In this document: positions 34,219 through 43,512 of the stretch, piece by piece
How the letters are laid out: every line of letters begins with the position of its first letter
Numbering within the stretch: the first letter of the stretch is position 1
NCBI GenBank assembly: GCA_963729445.1
Contig: CAVSNU010000002.1
Location: forward strand, 558,001 to 622,000
Direction: 5' to 3'
DNA length: 64,000 bases
Source of the DNA: JACCZH01 sp963729445
Lineage (GTDB): Bacteria; Chloroflexota; Chloroflexia; Thermomicrobiales; CFX8
The notes under the pieces: model-generated
What the model was told of the DNA's origin: nothing
Database searches by the model: none
What the model saw: the letters and a program-made list of their open reading frames with translations, nothing else
Program-made: the position numbers and the translations under genes

Positions 34219-35601
34219 GTGGTAGCGACAATCTCGCCAGTCGGACGCAAAACACCGGCGCCAAGCGCGGAAGCAATACTGGAAATCTGTCGCGAGCAAG
34301 CCGTTCGATTTATCAACCTCCAGTTCACCGACGTCATGGGCATCGTCAAGATGGTCACGATCCCGGTTGAAGTCTTCCCGGATGTCATCGAGCACGGGCA
34401 GTGGTTCGACGGCTCGTCGATCGCCGGCTTTGCGCGCATCGCCGAGAGCGACATGTACCTGATGCCGGATCTCTCCACCTTCAACATCATCCCCTGGGAG
34501 CGAGGCGCCCAACACCACTGCGCGCGTGATCTGCTGGGTGTACCGCCCGGATGGCGAGCTCTTCCCGGGCGATCCGCGCGCGGTACTCCTGCGCCAGCTC
34601 GAGCGTGCTGCGCCGAGCTTGGCTACACGTTCAATACCGGACCGGAGCTGGAGTTCTTCCTCTTCAAGCGAACTGACGACGGCGAGATCAGCGTCCTGCC
34701 CCACGACCGTGCCGGTTATTTCGATCTCTCGACTGACCTGGCCGCCACCGTCCGCAAGGACATGATCCGCGCCCTGCAGCAGATGGGCATCAAGGTCGAG
34801 GCCGGCCACCACGAGGTCGCCATCGGCCAGCACGAGATCGACTTCGAGTACGGCGACGCGCTGACCAGCGCCGACCAGGGCGTCGACCTTCAAGTTCACC
34901 CTGAAGGCGATTGCCCAGCAGCACGGCCTGCATGCCACCTTCATGCCGAAGCCGATCGCCGGCATCGCCGGCTCAGGCATGCACGTTCACCAGTCGCTGG
35001 CGTTCCTGGATGGCGGCGACAACGCCTTCGTCGATCGAGGACGACGACTACGGGCTCTCGAAAGATGCCAAGCACTTCATGGCCGGCCAGCTCCTGCACG
35101 CTCGCGGTATGTGCGCCGTGCTTGCGCCGCTGGTGAACTCGTACCGCCGCCTGGTGCCGGGTTACGAAGCGCCGGTCTACGTCTCCTGGGCGCGCCAGAA
35201 CCGCTCCGCCCTGATCCGCGTGCCGACGATCCGCGGCGGCCGCACCGCGGCCACCCGCATCGAGCTGCGCTGCCCGGACCCGTCCTGCAATCCGTATCTG
35301 GCCTTCGCCGTCATGCTGGCGGCCGGTCTGGACGGCATCGAGCGCGAGCTTCCGCTGCCGGAGCCGGTGGAGGAGAACCTCTACCACTTCACCGAGGAAG
35401 ACCTGGTGCGACGCAACGTCGCCGACCCTGCCGGCAACGCTCGGCGAGGCCATCGAGGAGATGGAACAGGATGAGGTCGTCCGCGACGCGCTTGGCGAGC
35501 ACGTCTTCGAGCGCCTGATCGAAGCCCAGCGCCAGGAGTGGAACGCCTTCCGGCTGCACGTGACCGAGTGGGAGCGCGAGCGCTACCTCGAGGTCTACTA
35601 A
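34219..35601 (+). pseudogene. glnA: Glutamine synthetase type I, about five frameshifts
   Basis: ATP-dependent ammonia assimilation enzyme. The complete protein (about 460 aa) can be followed across frames: VRFINLQFTDVMGIVKMV, WFDGSSIAGFARIAESDMYL, VYRPDGELFPGDPRAVLL, LGYTFNTGPELEFFLF (metal Glu residues), AGHHEVAIGQHEIDFEYGDA, GSGMHVHQSL, NSYRRLVPGYEAPVYVSWAR and NRSALIRVP. Shifts lie near 34508 (one extra C), 34613 (one base missing), 34890 (two bases missing), 35035 and 35425. Every core motif is present. glnA is seldom lost, so errors in the sequence are much likelier than a dead gene. GTG 34219 has GAGGAGG 8 bases upstream. The late adenylylation-loop Tyr of the I-beta class is not evident, pointing to the I-alpha type. 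Confidence 0.88.
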
Positions 35602-35634
35602 ACCGAGCTCTCTTCACCACATGTATCCCGCACC

Positions 35635-35670
35635 GCGCCCGGGGTGGCCCTCCACCCCGGGCGCATTTTT
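35635..35670 (+). terminator. Strong intrinsic terminator of glnA
   Basis: GCGCCCGGGGTGG (35635-35647) pairs with CCACCCCGGGCGC (35652-35664) around CCCT and is followed by ATTTTT. Confidence 0.9.
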
Positions 35671-35702
35671 GTGTCACGTAACGTCTGCCAGCCGGTCATC
35701 GT

Positions 35703-35708
35703 TATAAT
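35703..35708 (+). promoter_or_regulatory. Candidate -10 box for the secreted paralogue 2
   Basis: A perfect TATAAT just after the glnA terminator, 147 bases upstream of the next start codon. No clear -35 hexamer is present at 17 bases, so the call rests on the -10 alone and its position. Confidence 0.45.
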
Positions 35709-35854
35709 GGATGGTGGTTGGACGTGAACACAACGTCAACATAGGGGACTGGTCCTTGCCGCATTTCGGCACACGGTCCAGTCATGCCACGCATCTGCCC
35801 AAGGCGTGGCCGCGCGACTCAGCAGGCACAGTATGTATATGGAGGAACACCGAT

Positions 35855-37150
35855 ATGGGTCGGTTACGTAGTACGGCCGGCGGGATAAAACTGGCGCTCG
35901 TCACGGCTGTGGTAGGAGCGAGCCTCTTGCCGGCGATGACCTCTGCCGAGCCGTTCGCGACCGACGTGTTCGAACGCACCTGGCAGAGGACGGACAAGCC
36001 GGTCAGCGATCTGGCGGTCAGCCGCACCTGGATCTGGGGACCGGAAGCCTTCACCACAGGGCTGCTCGAACCCTACGACGAGGGTCCCAACGGCAAGCGC
36101 CTGGTCCAGTATTACGACAAAACCCGCATGGAGATCACGACCGACCCCGATGTCAGCCAGGACAGCGTCTGGCATGTCACCAATGGCCTGCTCGCGCACG
36201 AGCTCATCACCGGCGAGCTACAGCTTGGAGACGACCACTTCGAGAGCCACGCGCCGGCCGCGATCAACATTGCAGGCGACGCAGAGGACGGCACCGCTCC
36301 GACCTATGCATCGTTCAAGCGGCTCCTCGACCTGCAAACCTATGAGCTTGACTCGATCATCGGCGCTACCGTCGACCGCGACGGCAACGTCGGCAACGAC
36401 CCATCCATGCTTGAGTATGGTGTGACGGCTCAGGCCTACGTGCAGGAAACGGACCACACGGTGGCGTCGGTCTTCTGGGACTTCATGATCTCTGAAGGCA
36501 CGATCTATCAGAATGGCGGGTTGGCTCACGGCTCACTCTTCGAGAACGCCTTCTTCGCGACGGGGCTCCCCATCACCGAAGCCTACTGGGACACGATTCT
36601 GATCGACGGCCAGGAGCAGGACGTCCTGATCCAGGCCTTCGAGCGCCGCGTGTTGACCTATACCCCCTCCAACCCGGAAGGCTGGAAGGTTGAGGCCGGC
36701 AACGTTGGCCTGCACTACCACCAGTGGCGCTACGAAATACTCCCTGGCGCCTCACCGAACGTGCCTGCTGCTGAGAGGGGCACGATTGGAGAAGCTGGGA
36801 AGGCACCGCTTGGTGAGGACGCGTTCAGCCCGGCGGCGCAGCCCTATCTGGATGTACCCGTTAGTGGCGAAATGTCAGAAACGGTTGCGTCTCGCAGCGA
36901 TTCGCCCGCGCTGTATATGCGTAAGAACGTCAGCCTGTATATCGCGAATACACCCTCTAACAAAGTGTATTTCGTCGTCGACTACAATGACGGCACGCTC
37001 TACGTGAGCCCGGTCATGGGCGACAACTTTGGCCACAACGCCATCCACACCTGGCGCGGGCCCGGCACATATCATGGTAAGGCCTGGGCAATCGACCCGA
37101 TCACGGGGGTACGCTCTGAGATCACGGAGTTCACGATCGTTATCGATTAG
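35855..37150 (+). CDS. Secreted protein of a two-member local paralogous family (member 2)
   Basis: 431 residues. A signal peptide (IKLALVTAVVGASLLPAMTSA) is followed by the domain shared with the gene at 29964: FERTWQRTDKPV, RTWIWGPEAF, YYDKTRMEIT, VWHVTNGLLAHELITGELQLG, LPITEAYWDT, QAFERRVLTYTPSN and VEAGNVGLHYHQWRYE. The C-terminal 110 residues differ from member 1 and look like a separate beta domain (VYFVVDYNDGTLYVSPVMGD). ATG 35855 has GGAGG 9 bases upstream, so a start at 35711 is rejected. Function unknown. Confidence 0.8.
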   Translation: MGRLRSTAGGIKLALVTAVVGASLLPAMTSAEPFATDVFERTWQRTDKPVSDLAVSRTWIWGPEAFTTGLLEPYDEGPNGKRLVQYYDKTRMEITTDPDVSQDSVWHVTNGLLAHELITGELQLGDDHFESHAPAAINIAGDAEDGTAPTYASFKRLLDLQTYELDSIIGATVDRDGNVGNDPSMLEYGVTAQAYVQETDHTVASVFWDFMISEGTIYQNGGLAHGSLFENAFFATGLPITEAYWDTILIDGQEQDVLIQAFERRVLTYTPSNPEGWKVEAGNVGLHYHQWRYEILPGASPNVPAAERGTIGEAGKAPLGEDAFSPAAQPYLDVPVSGEMSETVASRSDSPALYMRKNVSLYIANTPSNKVYFVVDYNDGTLYVSPVMGDNFGHNAIHTWRGPGTYHGKAWAIDPITGVRSEITEFTIVID

Positions 37151-37170
37151 CCTCCCGTTCGTTCATTTTC

Positions 37171-37212
37171 AACCGGCGCGGTCATGGTGCGACCATGACC
37201 GCGCCGGTTTCT
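37171..37212 (+). terminator. 18-bp perfect hairpin terminator
   Basis: AACCGGCGCGGTCATGGT (37171-37188) pairs perfectly with ACCATGACCGCGCCGGTT (37192-37209), loop GCG, then TTCTG. It lies 20 bases after the paralogue's stop codon. An ATG inside it starts an in-frame extension of coaBC that I reject. Confidence 0.75.
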
Positions 37213-37293
37213 GTATTGGGCGCGTTCTCTGCCGAGCTCTTGCGCTCGCGCTTGAATCCTGAGATCGTTAGCGGCGAGAAAGGTAGGGGTAGG

Positions 37294-38541
37294 ATGGCTG
37301 GAGAAACTGTCACGCTGCTGGAGAACAAGCGCATCGTTCTGGGAGTTACCGGGAGCATCGCGGTCTATAAGGCGGTCGATCTGGCCAGCAAGCTCACCCA
37401 GGCCGGCGCACTGGTGGATGTCGTCATGACCGAATCGGCGAAACGGTTCGTCACGCCGTTGACCTTCCAGTCGGTCACCGGCAGGCCCGTCTACGACGAG
37501 CTGTGGGGGACGGGAAGCAGCCAGCTGCCCACTCATATTGCCCATGTGGGCCTGGGAGAAGGCGCCGATCTCTTTGTGATCGCGCCGGCCACTGCCAATA
37601 CACTGGCAAAGCTCGCGGCCGGCATGGCCGATGATCTCCTGACCGTCACGGCGCTGGCGGCACGCTGTCCAGTGCTCGTTGCGCCAGCGATGGATGGCGG
37701 CATGTACGAGCATCCGGCCACGCAACGCAACCTGCGCGAACTGCAGGCGCAAGGCGTCGTCGTCGTGGAGCCCGAAGAGGGACGCTTTGCCTCTGGCCTG
37801 GTCGGGAAGGGACGCTTACCCGAGACGGCCACGCTGCTGGGCATGATCCGCCGGACACTCTCTCGCAACGGCTCACTTGCCGGACGCAAGGTCGTGGTCA
37901 CCGCCGGTGGCACCCGGGAGGCCATCGATCCGGTGCGTTACATCACCAACCGTTCCAGCGGCAAGCAGGGCTACGCCGTCGCACAGGCCGCGGTCGACGC
38001 CGGCGCCGACGTTGTCCTCATCTCGACGACCACCCAGCTCCCGGCGCCCATCGGCGCAACCGTTGTTACGGCGGCAAGCGCCGGCGAGATGCTGGAGGCA
38101 GTGCTGGAACACATCGAAAACGCCGATGTCCTGATCATGGCCGCCGCCGTGGCCGATTTCCGGCCGGCCGAGATTGCGACCCAGAAAATCAAGAAGTCGC
38201 TCGACTCCAACGACGTGCCCACGCTCATGCTCAGCCGCACCGCCGATATTCTGCTCGCAGTCAAGGAACATCGCAAAAAAACCGGCTGGCCGGCCGTCAC
38301 GGTCGGGTTCGCCGCTGAGAGTCATGACCTGCTGGATAACGCCCGTTCCAAGCTGGAGCGCAAGGGACTCGACCTCATCATCGCCAACGACATCATGGCG
38401 ACCGATGCCGGTTTCGAGACGGACACGAACCGCGTGGTGCTGCTGGACGGATCAGGCAAACAGCAGACGCTTGACCTCGCCAGCAAGGCGCGCATCGCAG
38501 AGACGGTTGTACGACGGGCGGTCGAGGCCCTCACTCGCTGA
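37294..38541 (+). CDS. coaBC: Bifunctional phosphopantothenoylcysteine decarboxylase/synthetase
   Basis: 415-residue CoA biosynthesis enzyme. CoaC (FMN decarboxylase, about 1-190): IVLGVTGSIAVYKAVDL, the APATANTLAKLAAGMADDLL block and PVLVAPAMDGGMYEHPATQR with the catalytic Cys/His-type loop. CoaB (CTP-dependent ligase, about 195-415): KVVVTAGGTREAIDPVRYIT, NRSSGKQGYAVA, VLIMAAAVADFRP with the KIKK motif following. ATG 37294 has a purine-rich GGTAGGGGTAGG upstream. It converges with coaX 12 bases away, grouping two CoA pathway genes. Confidence 0.95.
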   Translation: MAGETVTLLENKRIVLGVTGSIAVYKAVDLASKLTQAGALVDVVMTESAKRFVTPLTFQSVTGRPVYDELWGTGSSQLPTHIAHVGLGEGADLFVIAPATANTLAKLAAGMADDLLTVTALAARCPVLVAPAMDGGMYEHPATQRNLRELQAQGVVVVEPEEGRFASGLVGKGRLPETATLLGMIRRTLSRNGSLAGRKVVVTAGGTREAIDPVRYITNRSSGKQGYAVAQAAVDAGADVVLISTTTQLPAPIGATVVTAASAGEMLEAVLEHIENADVLIMAAAVADFRPAEIATQKIKKSLDSNDVPTLMLSRTADILLAVKEHRKKTGWPAVTVGFAAESHDLLDNARSKLERKGLDLIIANDIMATDAGFETDTNRVVLLDGSGKQQTLDLASKARIAETVVRRAVEALTR

Positions 38542-38552
38542 CAGAGGCGCCC

Positions 38553-39353
38553 TCACTCTGGCTCACTCCAGTGAGTGGGGTCCTTTGCCCGAGCCTGATT
38601 CCGCCCCGCGATGATCCGTAGGCCCTCCAGCGTCAGCCAGGGGTCGACGGCGTCGAACTGGTCGGTGAGCGGGGCGATGATCCCGGTCAGGCCGCCGGTC
38701 GCGATCACCTTGGCACCGCCGAGCTGGGCCTTCATGCGCGAGATCAAGCCCTCGATCATCGCGACATGACCGAGCACGAGGCCGGACTGCATAGACTGTT
38801 CGGTGTTGCGCCCGATGACGGAAGGTGGGGGGGCGAGCGGCACGTGTGCCAGCTGAGCGCTGCGGCCGACAAGCGCGTCCGCGGTCACCACCAGGCCGGC
38901 GGAGATCGCGACGCCTAGCAGCTCACCCGGCGCGGCGACGGCCGTCAGCGTCGTGGCCGTGCCGGTGTTCACCACGATACAGTTCTCCTGGAAACGGTGG
39001 TAGCCCGCGACGGCATTGGCTACCAGATCGCTGCCGATCTGCCGGGGATGCTCGGTCTTGACCTGGATGCCCAGGTCGAGGTGCGGTCCAAGCACCAGTG
39101 GCTCGCGCCCTGCGCGGGTCGCTACCATCTCGACCATGCCGCTCGTCAACTGCGGCACGACGCTGGAGATAATCGTGCGCTCGAAGCTCGAGAGCTCCAG
39201 CCCGGCCTCGGCAAGCACCGCGCGAAAGATGACGGCGTATTCGTCCCCCGTGCGCGTCCGGACTGTCTCGACCCGGCCGGTGTGGATCCACCCGTTGCCG
39301 TCGTGCGCGCCGAAGACCACATTGCTATTGCCGATGTCGATCGCCAGCAGCAC
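38553..39353 (-). CDS. coaX: Type III pantothenate kinase
   Basis: 266-residue ASKHA-fold kinase that phosphorylates pantothenate, the first step of CoA synthesis. It starts VLLAIDIGNSNVVFGAHDG (phosphate 1 loop), with SSVVPQLTSGM, the DLVANAVAGYHRF block, IVVNTGTATTLTAVA (phosphate 2) and the late VIATGGLTGIIAPL. GTG 39353 lies 5 bases after the stop of the mshC-like gene, with GAGG upstream inside that gene's end, so the two are translationally coupled; the longer start at 39458 is rejected. Confidence 0.93.
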   Translation of the reverse strand: MLLAIDIGNSNVVFGAHDGNGWIHTGRVETVRTRTGDEYAVIFRAVLAEAGLELSSFERTIISSVVPQLTSGMVEMVATRAGREPLVLGPHLDLGIQVKTEHPRQIGSDLVANAVAGYHRFQENCIVVNTGTATTLTAVAAPGELLGVAISAGLVVTADALVGRSAQLAHVPLAPPPSVIGRNTEQSMQSGLVLGHVAMIEGLISRMKAQLGGAKVIATGGLTGIIAPLTDQFDAVDPWLTLEGLRIIAGRNQARAKDPTHWSEPE

Positions 39354-39358
39354 CCTGG

Positions 39359-40571
39359 TTACCCTCGACCGTAGATGACGCCGGACATCCCGAGGATGCC
39401 ACTCAACACCCGCAACCGTTCCTGCGCGTCGGAAATGTCGTGCTTCTTCGCCCCACACGTCACAATGTCGGTCGCGAACTCGTGCAACACCTTGACCGCC
39501 TCGGGCGTGTTGAGATCGTCGTCCATCGCTCCACGGAAGCGGTGCTCATACGAGCTTGGGTCGAAGGGCTCTCTAGTGCCCGACTCGACGAACGTCGCCT
39601 CTCGCAGCAGGCTCGCCAGCCCTTCATACTCTGCCGGCCCATTATCCTGATACTCCCACGCCTCCCGGTAGTGGTGGCTGTGCAGGTAGAGACGGATCGC
39701 GTCGGCGCGTGTGGTAGCGCAACACCTTACGCGCCAGCACGAGATTGCCGAGCGACTTGCTCATCTTCTCGCCCTGGTACTCCACCATACCGATGTGCAT
39801 CCAGAAACGAGTGAACGGTATCGTGCCGGTGTAGTGCTGTGATTGGGCGATCTCACTCTCGTGGTGCGGATAGATCAGGTCGCTGCCACCGCCGTGGATG
39901 TCGATCGTCTCCCCCAGGTAACGCATCGCCATAGCCGAGCACTCAATGTGCCAGCCCGGCCGGCCAGGCCCCCAGGGCGAGTCCCAGCTTGGCTCACCCG
40001 GCTTGGTCGCCTGCCAGAGAATGAAGTCGAGCGGGCCTTCCTTCAGAGGATCGTCCGGATCCGCACCACGTTCCCGCGACAGCTCGACCATCTGGGAGAA
40101 GCTGTACTTGCCGAGCGCACCGTAGTCTTCGTCACTCGCAACCCGGAAGTAGACGTTGCCGTTCCGCTCGTAGGCGTGACCTTTCTGGAGGAGCACCTGG
40201 ATGATCTCGATGATCGTCTCGACCTCCTCGCTGGCCCGTGGAAACGCCTGCGGCCAGAGCACGTTGAGAGCCGAGAGGTCTTGCACCAACTGCCGTGTAT
40301 GTCGATCGCCGAGCAGGTCCCAATCCTCGTTGTCACGCGCCGAGCGCTTGAGGATGTCGTCGTCAATGTCGGTCACGTTCTGAACGTACTTCACTCGCCA
40401 GCCGAGATACTGGCAGTAGCGGCTCAACACGTCAAATGTCAGATAGGTCATCGCGTGCCCGATGTGGGTGGTGTCGTAGGGTGTCACGCCACATACATAA
40501 AGACGGACGGTTCGACCGTCCCAGGGCGCGAACTCTTTCTTCTCTCCGCTGAACGTGTCATACAGTCTCAC
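39359..40571 (-). pseudogene. MshC/CysS-like cysteine ligase, single frameshift
   Basis: About 404 residues if a one-base shift near 39700-39715 is repaired. It is a class I synthetase fold that activates cysteine with ATP. Motifs: YVCGVTPYDTTHIGHAMTYL, VKYVQNVTDIDDDILKRSAR, GEPSWDSPWGPGRPGWHIEC, IDIHGGGSDLIYPHHESEIA and EKMSKSLGNLVLARKVL. After the shift come LYLHSHHYREAWEYQ and MDDDLNTPEAVKVLHEFATD. TPYD (not the TVYD typical of CysS), the TFD after HAMTYL, and the missing C-terminal anticodon-binding region all match mycothiol ligase MshC (about 412 aa) better than CysS (about 460 aa). The GTG at 40571 is the likely start. It could still be a compact cysteinyl-tRNA synthetase. Confidence 0.72.
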
Positions 40572-40978
40572 AGGCAGTTGTGCTCCGCTCTTCAGGTTCG
40601 GGAACCGTCTCAGTGCATAGGGCGTCCGGACCGGTCACCCCGACGAAAGGGTAACCAGCTCCGGGTTGTTCCAAGCGCCTAGTATCACCGATTCACACGC
40701 ACTTGGAAAGTGTGCCGTCGCACATCCTCAAAAAACTCAGGAGTCTCCGAAGGGCTGTGCAGAATGTGAACCGCCTTCCCAGCGTGATAACAGCTGAGCC
40801 GATCGAGAATTCCCGGACTGCGAGTGCTCTGATACTTCCAGATCCACCGCAGGAATGTCAGCTCCACCTCGTCATGACACTCGCCATCCGCTTATCCCCC
40901 CTTACAAGGCCGTCCATGACATGAATCTGGCTCTATACTGTCCCGGGCGAAACGATGCACGAGCGAAAGGAAACCAGG
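40572..40978. other. Divergent intergenic region, no supported gene
   Basis: On the minus strand a hairpin GGTTACCC/GGGTGACC (40633-40656) with a TTTCGTCG loop lies about 60 bases upstream of the mshC-like start. A short minus-strand frame (40867-40685) encoding RWIWKYQSTRSPGILDRL looks weakly protein-like but has no identifiable family. Promoters for both divergent genes are expected here. Confidence 0.35.
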
Positions 40979-41890
40979 TTGGCGATACACCATTTCACCC
41001 CGAACCACTACTTTTCAACGATCGGCAGCCACGAACCGGTCTTAACGATTGCCGACGGCGACACCGTGATCACCTGCACGATCGACGCAGGAGGGTCCAA
41101 CGCCTCGGATGACCACATCCATCAGGGCGGCAACCCCCAGACGGGACCGTTCTACGTTGAAGGCGCCGAGCCCGGCGACGCGTTGGCCGTCCGCTTCGAC
41201 AAGATCACTCCGAATCGTCGGCGTGGGTATACCGGCACGGTCATTGCCGAGCGGATCCTCGAGCCAGATTTCGTGCGCACGTTGCCCGAGCGCGCCGCCG
41301 GTCAGTGGGACGTCGATGTCGAGGCCGGCACCGTGACGCTGGTCGAGCCGGAGATCTCGCTCGGCAAGCTCACGATTCCGATGGTCCCGATGCTCGGCTG
41401 CTTCGGTGTCGCGCCTCCGGGCGGTCAAGCCATCTCCACCGCAACCTCCTGGGTGCATGGCGGAAACATGGACTACCGGGGGCACGTCGCAGGCGTCACC
41501 GTCTATTTTCCGGTTGCGGTACCTGGAGCGCTCTTCCACCTGGGTGACGGACACGCTGTCCAGGGTGACGGTGAGATCGTCGGCACCGGGGTCGAGATCT
41601 CGATGGATGTTCAGTTCACCGTATCAGTGGTGAAGAACACCAACATCGTCTGGCCGCGCACTGAGAACGACGACTACATCATGGCCATCGGCAATGCCCG
41701 TCCGCTCGATGAGGCACTGCAATCCGCCACGACCGAGCTCGTGCGCTGGCTTGACCACGACTACGGCCTCGATACGCGCTCGGCCTCGATCCTCCTGGGC
41801 CAGACCATCGAGTACGACATCGCCAACGTCTTCGACCCCGCCTACACCGTCGTCGCCAAGCTCCACAAGAAGTGGCTGCCGCAGCGGTAG
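40979..41890 (+). CDS. Acetamidase/formamidase family protein
   Basis: 303-residue amidohydrolase of the FmdA/AmdA family (PF03069), which releases ammonia from short amides. Motifs: TCTIDAGGSNASDDHIHQGG, NPQTGPFYVEGAEPGDALAV, PMLGCFGVAPPGGQAIST, HGGNMDYRGHVAGVTVYFPV and ALFHLGDGHAVQGDGEIVGT. This short form corresponds to the acetamidase-like class. TTG 40979 has AAAGGA about 6 bases upstream and gives the family-like start LAIHHFTPNHYF; ATG 40955 is an alternative. Confidence 0.92.
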   Translation: MAIHHFTPNHYFSTIGSHEPVLTIADGDTVITCTIDAGGSNASDDHIHQGGNPQTGPFYVEGAEPGDALAVRFDKITPNRRRGYTGTVIAERILEPDFVRTLPERAAGQWDVDVEAGTVTLVEPEISLGKLTIPMVPMLGCFGVAPPGGQAISTATSWVHGGNMDYRGHVAGVTVYFPVAVPGALFHLGDGHAVQGDGEIVGTGVEISMDVQFTVSVVKNTNIVWPRTENDDYIMAIGNARPLDEALQSATTELVRWLDHDYGLDTRSASILLGQTIEYDIANVFDPAYTVVAKLHKKWLPQR

Positions 41891-41977
41891 GCGCTCCATT
41901 GGCGGCAGGGGAGGCAGCGAGGACGGCTCGGGCGTCAGGACGACCAACAACGGCCGCGGTTGGCCCTGCTGCCGCCC

Positions 41978-43324
41978 CTACCGGGGTCCGACCGCTCGAC
42001 CGTCGAAGGATTCCTTGCGGCTGTTCCGACGCATGAAGGCAAGGTACTCGTCCTTGGTCATCTGGGGCGTGAAATCGTCGAGGATCTGGTGTGCCTGGGC
42101 CGCTCCGCCGGCGAGGAGGTCGATGACCGTCATCGCCATCAGCTTGGCCGGCAGGACATAGGCGAGATACGGATCGGTGATCCGCCAGTCGCTGCCGTGG
42201 ACGGTGCCGGAGAAGCCCGCGATGCTTGGCTCGATGGTGGGCATGAGGTGCGAGATATCGCCGATGTCAGAGGAAAACGTACCGTGCCCATCGTTATGCC
42301 AGGCGGATTCATCATAGAACGTGGTGAAGTTGCCCACAAAGAGCTCCGCCAGCGTCTCGTGGTTGAAGAGTGGCATGTAGCCCGGTAGGGACGCGATTTC
42401 GACCTCTGCTCCCAGCCCCATGGCGCCGGCCCGCAGCGCCCGGTCTACCTTGCGAGCGGCATCCTCGATCGCCTCGGCGGTCTTGCCGCGGATCATCGTC
42501 TCCAGGCGCACGTCATTTGGGATGACGTTCACCAGATCGCCGCCGCGCGTCAGGATCGGATGGATGCGCACCGTGTCATCATCCTGAAAGGTCTCACGCT
42601 GGGCGTTGATCGCTTCTAGGGCAAGCTGGGCGGCGTAGAGGGCATTCACCCCGCGATGTGGTGCACCTCCGGCATGGGCCGCTTTGCCAACGAAGCGAGC
42701 CTGTTTGCCAACAAACCCATTGATCGAGGTGTTCATGCCGCCAATCTGCGCTGGATCGCTCGACGTCGCGGCATGTACCATCATGGCCATGTCGATGTCG
42801 TCGAACGCGCCGATGCGCACGAGCTCGCTCTTGCCGCCCAGGAACTCGGTTTTGCCCTGTTCGGTCAGGCCCACCCGGTAGTCGATTTCGACGTACTCCT
42901 CGGCCGGCACTGCCATGAAGGCAACGCGACCCCCCAGCTCGCCGAGCACACCAGAGCGGACCAGTCCGTGTGCAACCCCGAGCATCGTCGCGATCTGGGC
43001 GTTGTGGCCGCAACAGTGGGCAGCGCCGGTGACGGGATCGGAGTTGGGATGATCGGCGACCAGCACCGAGTCCAGCTCGCCAAGCACCGCGATCGTCGGT
43101 CCGTCCTCACCTCCGGACACAACGGTTTTCACGCCGGTAAGTGCGAGTTCCTCGTGGTAGCCAAGTCCCAGTCGCTGAAACTCTGCAGCGACTTTACCGG
43201 CCGTTCGGGTCTCTTTGAAGCCAAGCTCGGGGTGACGAAAAATATCTTCCCCCAGAGCGATCAAGTGCTCAGCCTGCCGGTCGATCTCGTCCATGACGCG
43301 TTGTTTCAGATCTTCGTGTGCCAT
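41978..43324 (-). CDS. M20 family amidohydrolase (AbgB-like)
   Basis: 448-residue M20D metallohydrolase. Metal-site motifs: GEDIFRHPELGFKETRTAG, the HCCGHNAQIATMLGVA block with Cys/His ligands, VAFMAVPAEEYVEIDYRVG (Glu ligands) and HAGGAPHRGVNALYAAQLA, with a late HGTFSSDIGDISHLMPTI. Homologues include AbgB (p-aminobenzoyl-glutamate hydrolase) and amino-acid amidases; the insertion around residues 120-140 fits AbgB. It faces the acetamidase gene tail to tail, and both would release ammonia or amino acids from amides. Confidence 0.9.
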   Translation of the reverse strand: MAHEDLKQRVMDEIDRQAEHLIALGEDIFRHPELGFKETRTAGKVAAEFQRLGLGYHEELALTGVKTVVSGGEDGPTIAVLGELDSVLVADHPNSDPVTGAAHCCGHNAQIATMLGVAHGLVRSGVLGELGGRVAFMAVPAEEYVEIDYRVGLTEQGKTEFLGGKSELVRIGAFDDIDMAMMVHAATSSDPAQIGGMNTSINGFVGKQARFVGKAAHAGGAPHRGVNALYAAQLALEAINAQRETFQDDDTVRIHPILTRGGDLVNVIPNDVRLETMIRGKTAEAIEDAARKVDRALRAGAMGLGAEVEIASLPGYMPLFNHETLAELFVGNFTTFYDESAWHNDGHGTFSSDIGDISHLMPTIEPSIAGFSGTVHGSDWRITDPYLAYVLPAKLMAMTVIDLLAGGAAQAHQILDDFTPQMTKDEYLAFMRRNSRKESFDGRAVGPR

Positions 43325-43512
43325 AGATGCTTCCTCTACGTCCGAAAAGCGATCCGATATCCCGGAACAATAGCCCAGGAATTGGCTCAGGGGGTATTCT
43401 AGACGTGTAGTAGTGTCCAGCAGAACGCGCTGTAGCCCAGACCGACATCGCAGAACCGGCCAGACAACAGCACATGTGATCCTTATCTGCTCTTTCCAAC
43501 AGCGAGCGAGTC

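Noticed and set aside
37195..37293. N-terminal extension of CoaBC
   Set aside because: The extension begins inside an 18-bp terminator hairpin and adds 33 residues absent from the family; ATG 37294 has its own purine-rich site.
40633..40656. T-box riboswitch upstream of the MshC/CysS-like gene
   Set aside because: A hairpin with a TTTCGTC loop is present, but the conserved T-box sequence AGGGTGGNACCGCG and a specifier stem are not seen.
40685..40867. Small minus-strand gene encoding RWIWKYQSTRSP-like peptide
   Set aside because: About 60 codons, no ribosome binding site, no recognisable family; it occupies the space where promoters are expected.
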